Assembly: GCF_016808095.1 (NCBI RefSeq)
Contig: NC_068976.1
Span: 12,061,001-12,125,000 of the forward strand
From: Vigna angularis
Lineage: Eukaryota > Streptophyta > Magnoliopsida > Fabales > Fabaceae
DNA: 64,000 bases
Direction of reading: 5' to 3'
Position 1 is the stretch's first letter, and the number at the start of each line of letters is the position of its first letter. Of the stretch, positions 12,438 to 27,494 are shown in pieces. The notes under the pieces are model-generated. The model saw nothing but the letters and a program-made list of their open reading frames with translations. It was not told the origin of the DNA and searched no databases. The translations under genes and the position numbers were made by a program.

Positions 12438-13661
12438 AATTTTGAATTGTTTATTGGTGTATCAATTTATACCAGGATAGATAGTGTGCATTTATTACAA
12501 AAGATTGATTATCTTGAATGACTAAATTAAGGAACAAGATGGTGGATGAAAACTAAAGAATATTGAATGGTCCAAAACTAAGAAAGAGCAATGCGAAACT
12601 GTTGTATGATGTGATTTGACAAGATACAATTAACCAAATAATTCATACTATTTTTAACACAGCTTGGTCTTTTATCATTTCTAATGCAATATTCAGTGAA
12701 CATTCTTTAAAAAAAATGTAAGGTCTGCCAAATTAACACCAACTCTTTTGAAATGGCAAGTAAATGTCGTTCAAAAAGACCTTGTGTGGTGGAAAAGTAT
12801 GGATCAGTTTTTTTATCGACAGGAACATTTTTTTTTTCTACAGGAAAGTTTTATTTAATTAAATTTAAACAAAAAAAAAACAATTTTAAGTTACATGGCT
12901 AATCCCTGCGGTTCAATGTAAACCAAAATATTAAGTAAAACAACTTGAAAAAGCTTGTTACAAGAAAATAAAATATTCCTTGGGAGAAGAATGCATGAAA
13001 GATCAGTGTGCACCAATAATTCCTATTTACAACTAGTTACTTTCTGAAATTTGTTGGATCATGATCAAAACATTATGCACAGGTACACCATTCATAGTCC
13101 CCAAAAAGAATAAAGGAACTGTTATTCTTCTTAGGCAGCCCTGTTTGTCCTTGTCCCCCACCATCATTGCTAGAGCGTAATGTAAGCACTGGACTTTGGA
13201 TCATGGTCATTGATATGAATCCACCACCTACAAAGACTTCTTGACCAAGCTCCATTTTGCTGCATCATTGAAATGAGGAATCAGGAAACAGTAAAACCTG
13301 ACAGTGGATCACACCTTAAAAGCCACTTTTGCCAATTAGCTACTGTTTCTTTATGAACACACAGACTACAGTCATATTAAGTAAAATGCCTCACAGAGCC
13401 TTTGCACTCGGAGGCATAACAATGAATACAATAAGTCCCCAATCCAGCACAGTAAACAAGGAGACTCTTGATTAGTTGAGAGTTTCTAAGGAAGGTGGGT
13501 GGATATGTATTATATAGTACATTGTCCTAATCTTGTTGAGCTAAGGGAAATGCCCTGCTGAAAAATTAGAGGGCAAAACTATATTGGATTATATTATATT
13601 TTAAGATTTCTATCATTCTTCAAATAACCAAGAGCAGTTCAAGTCTAAGAGCATCATCACA
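12438..13661. other. Intergenic region and 3' flank of the PP2C gene
   Basis: Moderately AT-rich. The 13000..13661 part is less AT-biased and lies directly downstream of the PP2C stop codon, so it probably includes the 3' UTR. A 60-codon open stretch on the minus strand at 13073..13255 shows no known motif. Confidence 0.4.
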
Positions 13662-16600
13662 TCATGACTTGCTCTTATATTTCCTTTGGGGTTTCAAATC
13701 AATCACAATCACAGTGATGTTATCTTTGCTTCCTTTCTGAAGTGCACGGTTTGATAGGTATTCTGCTGCTGCTTGTGCAGCAGGATCAACTCCCTCTCCC
13801 CTTTCTGACGATGGTTGTTCCAAGCCATTTTTCTTGTACCAGAGAACTATCCGTCGCCGGGCCAGGTCACACACCTCTTCGTTCGTCATCACATCCCACA
13901 GACCATCACTGGCCAGAATGAGACACTCATCGTCTTTTGTGCGGGGAAGAAACTTAACTTCTGGTTCTGGAATAATCCATGGCTTCAAATATCTATCACC
14001 TGAAAATCACAGCAAGGATGAGCACAAATAATTTCTGTTGCTTAAAAGTTACAGGTTTCCTAGTTGCATAGACATGTTAGCTGACCTTTTGCATGACAAG
14101 GCATATATTAACTTGTAAAACAAAATTGAGCTAACTTTGTGCATTGTAAGTTCAAATATAAACAAAATTGGAGTACATGGGTCCTCTTAAGAACTTTGCT
14201 GCAGTATAGACTTTAAAAAATTTTAATACAGGGACAAAATTTTGATATGGGACCACTATTACAAGTAAGTGGTGCCAAAACCACTAGCAAAAAGAGAGTG
14301 ATAATGTGCTAACATAGTTTCTAATAAGATATACTCAACTTTTACAATAACAGATATTTACATAAAACAATAAGGTAGCAATTGTGGCCAATCAGATATT
14401 CTCTTTATTAGAAATAAAAGAAAAACAGGCTTTTACTTAGCCAAAGTCCTAATTTATCTCATATAGGAGGAGCAGCATGAAAGGGAGAGAGGATGAGAGA
14501 AGGCAATAGCGTTAATACTTCAAAAATTGTCTCGACCCCTTTGGCCTCATATAACAAAACAATTTGCCTGTACTAGTACATTTCCCACCACCTTATTATC
14601 TGAACAAGCAAAATAATCACAATCTCTTACCAGACACAAGTCTTTCAGTTATTTCAACTGTAGTAATAATATTCAAGCAATTACGTCTGACTCTGAACAT
14701 TTGAATGCAAATCATTGGTTTCACTTCCCTCCTGCAATCATCTTTGGCTTAGACTTAACAAAACCTTAAAAAAAATGGTATTTTGATAGCCAAATATATA
14801 ACACGTAGAGAAGCTTATAGCACCATGATTTGTAGCTTAGGTTCAACAGGACATATTTTCAATAATTGTCACAGATTGACAGCAAAGGGCTAAGTTCAGC
14901 AGTTCTAGAGGAAACAGGATGGGATCGGAAAGTTTTCTTCCCTGTAGTTGGGTGATTGATAAGGGTATAAAGGGAAAGTTAAACTTTTGTCAGCACAAAC
15001 ATTCATGTATATGAACACCTAAGCAACACAATATAAGTGAAGTTGTAGAAGACCTTTTCTAAATGAATGTACAGATATTCCCTCTCATTATTTTCCAATT
15101 AAGAAGGGAACAAGTTATTTTCAGAGGGAATAATTCCCCTCACATCCAATTCCACTCCATAAATTCTTAAATTTAAAATTATCTTTCAACCATTTCCTGT
15201 TCCATCTCTTTCACCATCCGTGATCCAAGCAAATTGTATGGTCCTACAATAATACTGAATACATAAGTACACCTACAATTAATTTTCAGATGATGAAATC
15301 CCAAATTTCAAAATAGCTTCCTCGTCAAAAGATGAATAAAATGATGCTCAACTATTCAGTATTACTGTAGTCTAGGTATTTACATATTTTCCAGTAGCCA
15401 ACAAAATACAAAGGGAAGAAAAAATTAGCATCTTCTTTCTTCATTAGTAAAGTAAGATGATAATGACAAACGCATTGCAAATAAAGATTTCCATGAAACC
15501 GAAACTAGTCTGCACACAACACTACAAATAAAGTAAATGCCTAAAAAGTGCATACCGATAGACCTTGACATTGCAAGAACACCAAATACACGATGACCAT
15601 TCCATTGAATCACTTTTCCTCCAGCTGCCTCAATTCTTGCATATTCATCAGGTCGGTTGGGCTAACATATCACAAATCGAATCACCTGTTAAAATTTTAG
15701 AATATTAAAGGAGATAAGTAACTATAAATGGAGTAACTTACTTTATGGTCCACCGATAATGCAATGGGTTCTTTGCCACGACATAGAACCGCTCTTGAAT
15801 CACCACAATTTGCAACTATGATATGAGATGAACAAATAACAGCAACAACAGCAGTGGAACCAACAGTTTCTGGGGCAACAGGTTCATTATCAACTTTCCC
15901 TCCAACTTCAGCATCAACCTTTATGAAACAATTGGTTAAAGCTTTTTTCCACTGATCTTGACAACCTTCCTTCATACTTCCACTGATTAGAGCTTCCTTG
16001 AAAAATTCTATTTCCTCCGACAAAGCCTTGTGGATACGATCTTGACAATACTTTGCAACCTGAATGACGAAAGCATGCACCAGATGAAGGCTATTACAGA
16101 TAAAGCTAAAATCATTGAACACAAGAATCATGGCGATAAAGAGCAAAATTGAATTTTACCTGAGAGCCACCATGGCCATCATAGACTCCAAAGAAATGAG
16201 TCGTCTGCTGACTGAAACACTTGTTTATTCCATCAAGCACCCGGTCACCAATTAGCATCTGAATAGGAATTTTCATAAATCGAGGTACAGTTGCAAGTGC
16301 ATCCTCCATCTCAGGTCTTCTTCCACACACAGATATGAATCCATAAAGTGGGGTATAATCCAATTCAAAAACACTCCGACCAACCATTCCACTCACCCCC
16401 TTTTCCTGAGGCAATTGATGAAGAACAGCATCAGAAGGCTTAGGGCCAGTTCTAATTCCATTCTCTTCTTCAAGGCTCACTGCCGCAGCAAGAGGTTCTG
16501 TTGTAATATCTGTGTCAACATTTGATTCCTCCAAATCAACTGCCTCGGCAGCAATATTGACAGCACCAATGCTCTTATCTACATAAGCAGAAAATGGTGT

Positions 16601-17062
16601 CCCAACATCTGAAGTAGCATCGAAACACAAGGACTCCTCTCCACACACACTACTGTTCTCACTGACTGCCGAAAGAGAACATGAGCTATCAACAACCTGA
16701 TCACCTTCCAATGATAACGAATCTTCTTCAATTTCATCGGCTAACACTTCATCACCAACCAAAGTACTTCTATCTTGGGATATCATATCTAACATAGGAC
16801 TCTCTCCTTCTCTATCCTGTTTTGCTGGTATAACCTCAGTAATTCCAGCTTCATCCTCTAAATTGCCACTATCATCACAATCATCGGAACCTGCAACTGT
16901 CTTGGTGAAAACCTTAGTTACAGAATTAGATAACAACCCTGTATCCGCCATCAGCTTAAACCTGGATACATCCATGTGGGGAACTATGGTTGTGTTATCA
17001 CAGACTGAACAACAATTACCTACTCTTAATGGCACTGCAACTACAAATGACATCTCCTCCAT
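13662..17062 (-). CDS. Clade A protein phosphatase 2C, HAB1-like (ABA co-receptor phosphatase), four coding exons
   Basis: Coding exons at 17062..16160, 16059..15742, 15661..15556 and 13999..13662, all with GT-AG borders and compatible phases, give 554 aa. A long acidic, Ser-rich N-terminal extension (about 1-235) precedes the PP2C domain. Motifs: MEDA 252-255, DGHGG 295-299 (metal-binding Asp), GSTA 368-371, GDSRAVL 387-393, the Mg/Mn-binding ASDGLWD around 472-478, and GSKDN near 532-536. Trp427 in QWNGHRVFG matches the clade A tryptophan that locks into ABA-bound PYR/PYL receptors. HAB1-type enzymes dephosphorylate SnRK2 kinases and so repress ABA responses until a receptor inhibits them. 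The domain appears complete. The last intron (15555..14000, about 1.56 kb) is much the longest and shows no obvious insertion. The HAB1 assignment is by motif order and the long N-terminal extension. Confidence 0.93.
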
Positions 17063-17960
17063 TGAAATCCCTATCTAGGTAGGAAAAAAAGTTACCCTCC
17101 CACCCCTCTGCTATCACAAAACCTGTCATACTTCAACTAAATTTGCACCTGCTTTTGAGATTGAATAGGATCTTAGAATGTGAAAGGGTGGCATTTTCCA
17201 TTCCTAATGAGCCCTACAAGACAAAAGGGGAAGCAAATTCAGGCGATGCAAAGCATGAACTAGCTAAAAGGTGGTGAAAGTGAAATGGGGCACTCAGATC
17301 TAGTCAACATCAAAGCATCCCATCTTCCATTTTTGGAAATGTTAATCATAAATAGCTATGCCAATTGCCACAACACCCTTCTCAAGCATTACAACCCCAT
17401 CCACCTTTGTCAACTCTAATGAGAGAGAAACAGCCTGAAAACAATAATACAAAAACAAAAAACAAAAACACAACCTTTTATCTGCATAAAAACATATTAC
17501 ACCAAACCCCACCAGTTAAAAGGAAACAAATTTCAAAAACAAAGACACCCCTTATCCCTAAACACAAGAAAGAAGAAATGGGTCATGAGAAAGAAACCCA
17601 GAAAAGGTAAAAGCCTCAAGAATCACAAGGAAACCCTAAAAAGATGACTCCCTTTTCCACATACCACCATTAGTTGCCTGGATCTGAGGCAACGCAACGC
17701 ATCACAGGCGCGCGCGAGCTCTAGTAATAATAATAACAATATTAACATTAATTTAATAATTATTACTTCTACAAAATCAATGAAGAGAAGAAAGCATAAG
17801 TGAAAAGAAAGAAAGAAAAAAAAAGAATTAGAAGAATGAAGAGTGAGTCACTACCTAATTTTGTCAACGATGTAGGGTCTCGTTCTTTCTCTTCTCACAC
17901 ACATACACACTCTTTTTTTCTCTATCTTATTTCTTCCTCTAGCTTTGACACCTGAAACCC
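17063..17960 (-). promoter_or_regulatory. Likely 5' UTR with a leader intron of the PP2C gene
   Basis: Just upstream of the ATG a polypyrimidine tract ends in CCTAG (acceptor at about 17075). A TTAG|GTAG donor lies at about 17854, which would give a leader intron of about 780 bases. Upstream of the donor, 17880..17940 is CT-rich as in plant leaders. Leader introns are common in this gene family. Transcript data are needed to confirm; a GC-rich GCGCGCGCGAG string at about 17708 lies inside the proposed intron. Confidence 0.4.
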
Positions 17961-19325
17961 ATGGATTGATAAAAAAAAGGAACAAAGCATCATTAAACAA
18001 CAAAAGCCAAGACATGGATGTTTATTTATTTCTTTATTTATTTATTCTGTTAATTCTGACCTATTGAACAACAACAGCTCAGCTATGCATCATTACTTTA
18101 GTGTTATGATTTTTGACTCTGTGATCTCAAATTCTGTGTATTCAATTTAGAAAAAAAATACCAATGCTTGCCATCCGGTCCTCATTTGAGAAATTGATTC
18201 ATAAATTTGATATGTAAGAATTAAATTGAATGAAAAAAAATTATGTTAATAAATTTGAATGAAATTATTATTCAACTTATGTTATAATTAAATTGAATGA
18301 AAAAAGTATGTTCATAAATTTGATGACATGATTGATTCTTATCAGAATTTTTTAAAAACAATTACAGATTAATAGAAACATTATTGTTTGATAAGATAAT
18401 CTGTCCTCAAACAAAATATAATTTATTAAAGCGAATTTTTTTCAACAATTTTAAATTTGTTTATCATTATGGTAATTAGTTACAAATATTTTATATTGTA
18501 AAATATAAAATATTCAGATTCAGACAATATCAATAATTAAATATTGTTGTCCATTAAATTATGTTGTTGTCAAATTAAACAATTTTGAAATAAGGTGATC
18601 TCTCTTAAATATTCCAAATTTTTTATTAATATGCACCACAAGAAAATTCATAGATAGATAGTGATCAATTTTAGTAATTAAAAATAATTAGTCATTATAT
18701 AATTTAAATATTAATTTATAAATTAAAAATGATTGATAATTAAACTAGTTTATATTATAAATAAAAAATATATTTGGTTTCCAAATTAGTAATTAAAATA
18801 ATTTTTATTATTAATTATTATTTAAAATAGTTCACTAGTATATTCTGTCAAGATTTCATTAACCAAATAAATCAATGTCTAAATTGATTTTTAATTAGAA
18901 AATTGATTTCTAAACATATTTTTTGTCATTAAAATTAGTTGTTATCTAAGAAATTTTTTGTAGTGATGTATTTGTATGAATTTACTTAGGGTTATTTGAA
19001 CTCATTTAAAAAGAAAAAGTGTTGAGTTTTAAAGTTATGAATTTTTTCAATTTACTATGTGAACTTGTTTTTTTATAAGATTATATTATTACGTTAAATT
19101 ATGTTGTTCTAATCTCTTCTTTAGTAATTATTTTCTTGGAAATTGATTTTACTTTGACATCCATATTTTGACATAATCAATTAATGTAAACCGTAATAAT
19201 TTCTCTTTAAGCAAGCAATTGTTGCACTAGCAAGGGAAACAATTTGTTTAATTATGACTTGGTCTGATCTTTGCATAGGACAATTGATGCAATCTTAAAC
19301 AATCTCTTCCTCAATAGTTGATCAC
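17961..19325. other. AT-rich intergenic region, no feature recognised
   Basis: This contains many near-repeated AT-rich words such as TAATTAAAAATAATT and AATTGAATGAAAAAA (two copies near 18220 and 18290), but no boundary, TIR or coding signal that can be supported. Confidence 0.4.
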
Positions 19326-20410
19326 TAGAAATTGAACTTGTGATCTTTGATACCAATTCTTCATGCATTTTCATCTTTAAAATGCTTGAACACAACAAAA
19401 TGGAGTTTGTAAGTATTGAATATAATGAAAATCTATGTATGAAATTAATTTTTCTTATAAACTCTATTTATAATAAAAGAAATATGGACTAACCCAAAAT
19501 ATTAATAAGAAATAATAACAAACTAACTAAAGATAATATATTTATCTAAGATATCTAATAATATAATATATTTAACATTCTTCCTCAAGTTAATGCATAC
19601 AACAACCTTTTACTAATATAATAAAAAAAACTTAGTCATGTTTTTACACTTGATTGACACCAAATTGTTAATGATTTGTGAAGACAACATAAAAGATGAA
19701 ATATCAATCTAGAAGGCTTTTCCCAAGCAACAAATCTGAAAGGTTGCTCCATATAAATCATTTCTTGTAAATCCTCGTTGAAGAATGCATTGTTGACATT
19801 TAGTGAATAAAGAGGTCATTGTTGAAGAGTCACCATGACTACAAATAAATTAACAAAAATCATCTTTTACATAGGAGAAAAAACATATATGGACGAGTCA
19901 AAGACAAAAGAGAGGTCAAAAGGGACCGTGGACGAAGCCAAAAATGAAAATGAGAGAGAAAACCTAAAAAATCGAGATTCTCCAATCAAGGCACCTAAAA
20001 GAGGAAAAAGAGCGACTTTGATGATCTAAATAACTTCTTAAGAGAAAACGAGATGTGCGTGTAACCAAAAAAAAAGGAGCATATCCACAAAGTAGAAAAG
20101 GAATGAGGCGTCACTGAAGGCACGGTGGTCGTCTGGCTGAGACGATCAAAATCGTGTGGTTGTTGGTCGAAAACTCTGACAGCGACAATAGACAACGCGG
20201 CTGGTAACAACGGGTGCAAGCAACAATTCTTTTTTCCCTAAAATAACCTTAGACTCTTACCATGCTCAATACAGTGAAAAACTATATATAAGATTAATTT
20301 CTCTTGTGTAGATATACAATAGAGTATTCTAAATTATAAAAGAATATGAGTTAAGCCCAGAATATAAAATAAAAAATAATAACAAACTAACTAAAAATAT
20401 TTTTGATACA
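19326..20410 (-). mobile_element. Degenerate Copia-type retrotransposon remnant, minus strand
   Basis: At 19700..19803 the minus strand translates to a recognisable Copia reverse transcriptase piece (NVNNAFFNEDLQEMIYMEQP), the segment with the conserved Asp that precedes the YVDD region by about 80 residues in intact elements. The plus-strand text CTTTGATACCA near 19349 is a primer-binding-site complement (tRNA-Met type). TTCCTCAAGTTAATG near 19582 is a polypurine-tract complement. A related AT-rich segment sharing ATAATAACAAACTAACTA occurs at about 19507 and 20377, probably two LTR remnants. All frames are closed. About 19900..20220 is an unrelated-looking G/A-rich internal part. Confidence 0.6.
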
Positions 20411-20423
20411 TGCTAATTTCTTT

Positions 20424-20902
20424 ATTTTATTTCTTTAATTAAGTCATGTAAAATTTCAAAGTTATTCTTGGTCACGGTAAATAAGTAAAGAAACAAGGAA
20501 TAATAAGAAAGAATGCAAACAAAGTTAAAAGTCATTGAATAATTTAGTAAAAATGTTCATAGAATACACATTTATTTTTGTAATAAAAAATGCTCAGAGT
20601 AAAAATTTATTTTTGTAATTGGACATTATAAAACAAAGAATGATATGTTTTTTTTGTTAATTTCAAAGTTATTTTATTTCTTTAATTAAGTCATGTAAAA
20701 TTTCAAAGTTATTCTTGGTCACGGTAAATAAGTAAAGAAACAAGGAATAATAAGAAAGAATACAAACAAAGTTAAAAGTCATTGAATAATTTAGTAAAAA
20801 TGTTCATAGAATACACATTTATTTTTGTAATAGAAAATGCTGAGAGTAAAAATTTATTTTTGTAATTGGACATTATAAAACAAAGAATGATATGTTTTTT
20901 TT
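20424..20902. repeat. Tandem duplication, 247-bp unit, two copies
   Basis: Copy 1 spans 20424..20670 and copy 2 spans 20671..about 20902. Only a handful of differences are visible (for example GAATGCAAAC versus GAATACAAAC and GCTCAGAG versus GCTGAGAG), so the duplication is fairly recent. The content is noncoding and AT-rich. It begins directly after the Copia remnant. Confidence 0.9.
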
Positions 20903-21540
20903 TTGGCAAAGACTAATACTATAAAAGTAAATTTTGTTATTATGAATAATATACTCCCGTCTAATACGATATGTAGTTTAATTTTGCTAGGTTTTACCTA
21001 TTTGAATTCATGTACTTGAAATAAAAAACGTGATAAAGTATCAAACAACAACAAGAGTAAATAAATAAAACGAGAAAAATAAAAAAAAAATACATAAAAG
21101 TAATAAGAAAAATATACTTCAATGAAAGATGATAAGAGAAAAAAAAGTTGAAAATATAAAGTTTATACCATTAATAAAGGATGATAAGTAGTTTTTAACA
21201 AAATCAATTATAATTCGATGAATATAACAAAAAAGGCTAAAAAATTATTTGACTTGCAAGTAATATCCATTATACCTCTCGCATTATACAATAAAATGCA
21301 AACATATATTAAAATAGCTTTTTATTTTTATTTTTTAGCAGCGTATGTATGAGTAAACTAAATGAAAAAGGTGTATTTGATAAAAAAAAAAATACAGATT
21401 TAAGTTTTATTTTGTACACTATTCTATTTTTTTAGATAGTTTATTGTTTGAATTAAAAAATAATATCATATATTTTTGTATTAAATTAGTCTATTGACCC
21501 GAATGTATTTTTTTTAAAATAAAAATGATAAGAAAGACTA
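20903..21540. other. AT-rich intergenic stretch, no feature recognised
   Basis: Mostly A/T runs. No open frame, paired repeat or element end was found. Confidence 0.4.
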
Positions 21541-21935
21541 GGCACAACGAGCTAGCTCGTTTATCTTGATCTCCCTTCTAGTCAGTTCGGCCAGTAAGGT
21601 CACACATTACATTAGATTATTTGTCATGTTAATCTAGTTATGTAGTATATCCCGACCAAATTGACAGTCAATCCTATCCATCTAACTCATCTCAATCATT
21701 CATTCAACTCGTTTATTGTAACCAGCCTAACCATCTTGTCCATCATGGCCAACTCAACCAAATAAGCCAGCCAATCCATCTTGACCATCTCGTCATCTGA
21801 TTCATCTCGACCATCATGGTCATTAGGTTCATCCCGTCAAGCCAGTCTGGCAAGATCGGCCAGTCTATCCATCCTGATCATTTAGCCAATGCAGTTCATC
21901 CCCTCCATCTTAACCATCCCGACCATCTATGTGAG
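21541..21935. repeat. Degenerate CCATC-type minisatellite
   Basis: A stretch markedly richer in C than its surroundings is built from loosely repeated words such as CCATCTTGACCATC, TCATCTCGACCATC and GGCCAGTC. Unit lengths vary from about 10 to 20 bases. Frames are closed on both strands, so it is not a gene. It could be an eroded array from a larger retroelement. Confidence 0.55.
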
Positions 21936-22374
21936 TCCAACTAATCAACATTATGAAAACTAAAAGATATAACTAAGAAGGACAATATAATAATAAACCA
22001 AAACAACTTTTCAGAACTATGAGATGGAAAGAAATCTTGTTAAAAAATACCTAACCTTCAAATACAAAAGAAGAAAAAGCTTTGAAAAGGAAAAGAAAGA
22101 AGAATTTGGGACCAAACAAGAAGATGATAAAAAAATAATGTAGGAAAAAGAAGAAAAAGTGGAAATTTTACGAGGAAGAAAATTTAAATAATAAAAGAGC
22201 AAATAACTAAAAACCAAAATAGTTTACAAGTTTCATGAAATTAAACTGCCTCATTTTAGATAATTTTTCATGGTATTGTTTTTCTGTATAGATATTGATG
22301 AATAAAATTGAACTTTTTTTTCTGTTACAACTTTTTATTTTGGTGGAGACTATAAATTTTACTTCAATGATGGT
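21936..22374. other. AT-rich stretch, no feature recognised
   Basis: Purine-rich on the plus strand (about 22030..22200, AAGAAGAAAAAG-type text). Open frames here are low-complexity artefacts. Confidence 0.4.
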
Positions 22375-23392
22375 GGGTCTCAATATTTTAAGAGAGTTGC
22401 TCCTTGTACCACCACCAACAGCTTCATGTACCACCACATACCTAATTTGCCCTTCTATAAAATGGATGTCAACATCCGTTTCACCTTCAACGGATTGACA
22501 TCCGTTTACATATTTTATATTTTAGTTTATTATTTTTATTTAAAAAAAAGACTTCAACGGATTAAAAAGTATTTTATTTATTATTTAAATAATAATATAT
22601 AAATTAAATTCAAAATAATTATTTTATTAAATAAAATAAATTTAATTTATAAATAATTAAGTAATAATTTTAAAAAAACTAAATAATATTTATATATTAA
22701 TTTAAAATATAAAAAATTAAAAAAACTAAAAACTAGAAAAAAACAAAACTAATTCAACGGATGTGGCCACGCCTGTTTAGTAGATTTATAACAAAATTTT
22801 TAATTATTATTTAAATAATAATACATAAATTAAAATTAATAATAATTATTTTATTAAATAAAATACAATTAATTTATAAATAATTAAGTAATAATTTTAA
22901 AATAATTAAATAATATTTATATATTAATTTAAAATAAAAAGAATAAAAAAATTAAAAAAATAAAAATTCAACGGATGTCGCCACATCCGTTAATGACGTG
23001 GCACATCCGTTTTAATATATTTATAAAAATTATTTTAATTATTATTTAAATAATAATACATAAATTAAATTAATAATAATTATTTTATTAAATTAAATAA
23101 AATTAATTTATAAATAATTAAGTAATAATTTTTAAAAAATTAAATAATATTTATATATTAATTTAAAATACAATAAATTAAAAATTAAAAAATTAAAAAA
23201 AAAACTCAACAAATGTATACATCTGTTGAAGAATTTTTTTTTCAACGGATGTTGACATCCGTTGAAGAAAAGAGGTGGGAGTGTAGTATATTTTAAAATA
23301 TAAAGGATAGTTTTGAAATTTTATAAAAATGTGGTGATGGAGGGAGTAAAGTGGATTGGTTTAGAGAGTAACCCTCATATTTTAATAGACCC
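22375..23392. repeat. AACGGATGT element: three tandem AT-rich units of about 226-235 bp bounded by palindromic motifs
   Basis: The AT-rich core TTATTTAAATAATAATA recurs at 22581, 22807 and 23042. Each unit ends in a CAACGGATGT motif, often paired with its inverse ACATCCGTTG. The clearest is TTCAACGGATGT followed by TGACATCCGTTGAA at about 23240..23266. The outer ends start GGGTCTCAATATTTTAAGAG and, in inverse complement, GGGTCTATTAAAATATGAGG, a weak terminal inverted repeat. A related fragment lies at 460..615. It resembles a non-autonomous DNA element with an internal array, but no target duplication was found. Confidence 0.6.
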
Positions 23393-26161
<2,769 letters not shown>

Positions 26162-26170
26162 TAGAAATAA

Positions 26171-27185
26171 GGTTTAATTATTTCGGAAGTTCCTATTTTC
26201 GGGCAGAATTTAAATTTGGTCCTTTTCTTTCTCGGCGTCTCAATTGAGTTCCATTTTTGTGAAAATTGCAACAATTCGGCTCTGGCCGTTAAATTGAGCC
26301 TAACGGTGTCAATATTTGATAAACGTGGCACGTTGTACTGAATTGTACTGCTTTTTTTGCTTGACGTGGATAAATGATGTGTATTAAGATAGTTTTAAAA
26401 TTTGTGTTTACAGAGAAGGAAAAATGAACTAAGAATCATTTGGACTCAGAGGTGCAGCGTGAATGCTTAATGTAACTCCCATTGGAAGGGCGAAACTTGA
26501 GTTCACACTCCAAGTTGCTCCAGAACTTAACTGAACCTAAGGCTCCTACTCTTCACCTTGTTCTGGCGCTTCCCTTCAAGTCAAACCCTATCACGTCACG
26601 CTTCCATGACTCATCCACTTCCTCCATCTGGTCCGGTGTCAAGGGGATGGAAGCAAACCGAACAACGTAGTTCAGAGTCTTGGAGCTGCTCTTAGGAACA
26701 TCAAAGGGTTCGGCAATCATCCTTGCTATCGGCTGGCCCTGGTAGCTGAGGTTGAAGTTTATGTCAGAGAAGGTTGAATGGGCCCTGGAGTTCCCGTTCT
26801 GGGCCACCATGATGATGGTGAGTTGTGTTTGGATAGTGGGTTTCTCCCCAACCGGGGTTAGTGGGTTTCTCCCTAGCCGCCACCTTCGCGGCTATCATTC
26901 CCGTCTTTAGCACCATCATCAAAAACACCAAAACCCTACTTTCCATTTGTTTGTTTTTAAAAAAATATAAATATACACGCCAGACAGAGTAGCCCCTACA
27001 CGTCAATTAAAAACTCATTCCAGCGTGCCACGTCAATAAGACACTGACGTCGTTGGGTTCAATTTAACGGCAAGGGCTGAATTGTTGCAATTTTTACAAA
27101 AATAGGACCCAATTGAGACACCGAGAAAGAAAAGGACCAAATTGAGATTCTGCCCGAAAATAGGAACCTCCGGAATGATTAAACC
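26171..27185. mobile_element. Pack-MULE (non-autonomous Mutator-like element) carrying an NDR1/HIN1-like gene fragment
   Basis: Terminal inverted repeats of 165 bases at 26171..26335 and 27021..27185 are about 87% alike by eye and begin GGTTTAAT. The flanking 9-mers TAGAAATAA (26162..26170) and TAGATATAA (27186..27194) match at 8 of 9 positions, a Mutator-type target duplication. The interior (about 26430..26960) is much richer in GC than its surroundings and encodes a broken NDR1/HIN1-like fragment on the minus strand. No transposase is present. TIR length, 9-bp duplication and captured host coding DNA together define a Pack-MULE. The divergence between TIRs and the mismatch in the duplication indicate an old insertion. 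Confidence 0.9.
26436..26946 (-). pseudogene. Captured NDR1/HIN1-like (LEA_2 / NHL family) gene fragment, broken
   Basis: The minus strand from about 26850 down reads TIQTQLTIIMVAQNGNSRAH, then FNLSYQGQPIARMIAEPFDV, then DQMEEVDESWKRDVIGFDLK. This is the beta-sandwich LEA_2 part of an NDR1/HIN1-like membrane protein, a family linked to defence and stress. A TGA at 26555..26553 stands where the family usually has Trp (after ARTR). The same frame then continues with VGALGSVKFWSNLECELKF to a final TGA at 26438..26436. Upstream, around 26850, the frame shifts beside a duplicated AGTGGGTTTCTCCC (near 26837 and 26862). A candidate ATG is at 26946..26944, but the N-terminal part is not recognisable. 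Not a working gene; a transcript or small-RNA role cannot be judged from sequence. Confidence 0.8.
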
Positions 27186-27494
27186 TAGATATAATTGTCA
27201 TTATGAATATTTTATTCAAAAAATAAAGAGTAAAAAATATAAAGAAAAGAAAAACATGAATTACTGTCTCGAAGTCATGCTAGAATTACATCGTATTTAC
27301 AAGAGAAAAAAAGCATATTATAAAAAAAAGTCTATGATATATTGCATGAAAATCATTCCATATGTTGAGTTTCATATGTAAGTAATATATAAGTAAAAAG
27401 AAAAATTTCTTAACATATTAAAAAATTTATTATTAGTTAATTCTCTCGCATTTCAAGACTTTTAATTTTTATAAGTTTTTATTTTAAAAGATTT

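Noticed and set aside
13073..13255. 60-codon minus-strand open stretch downstream of the PP2C gene
   Set aside because: No motif, no splice link to the PP2C frame, which already ends in a normal C terminus and stop at 13662.
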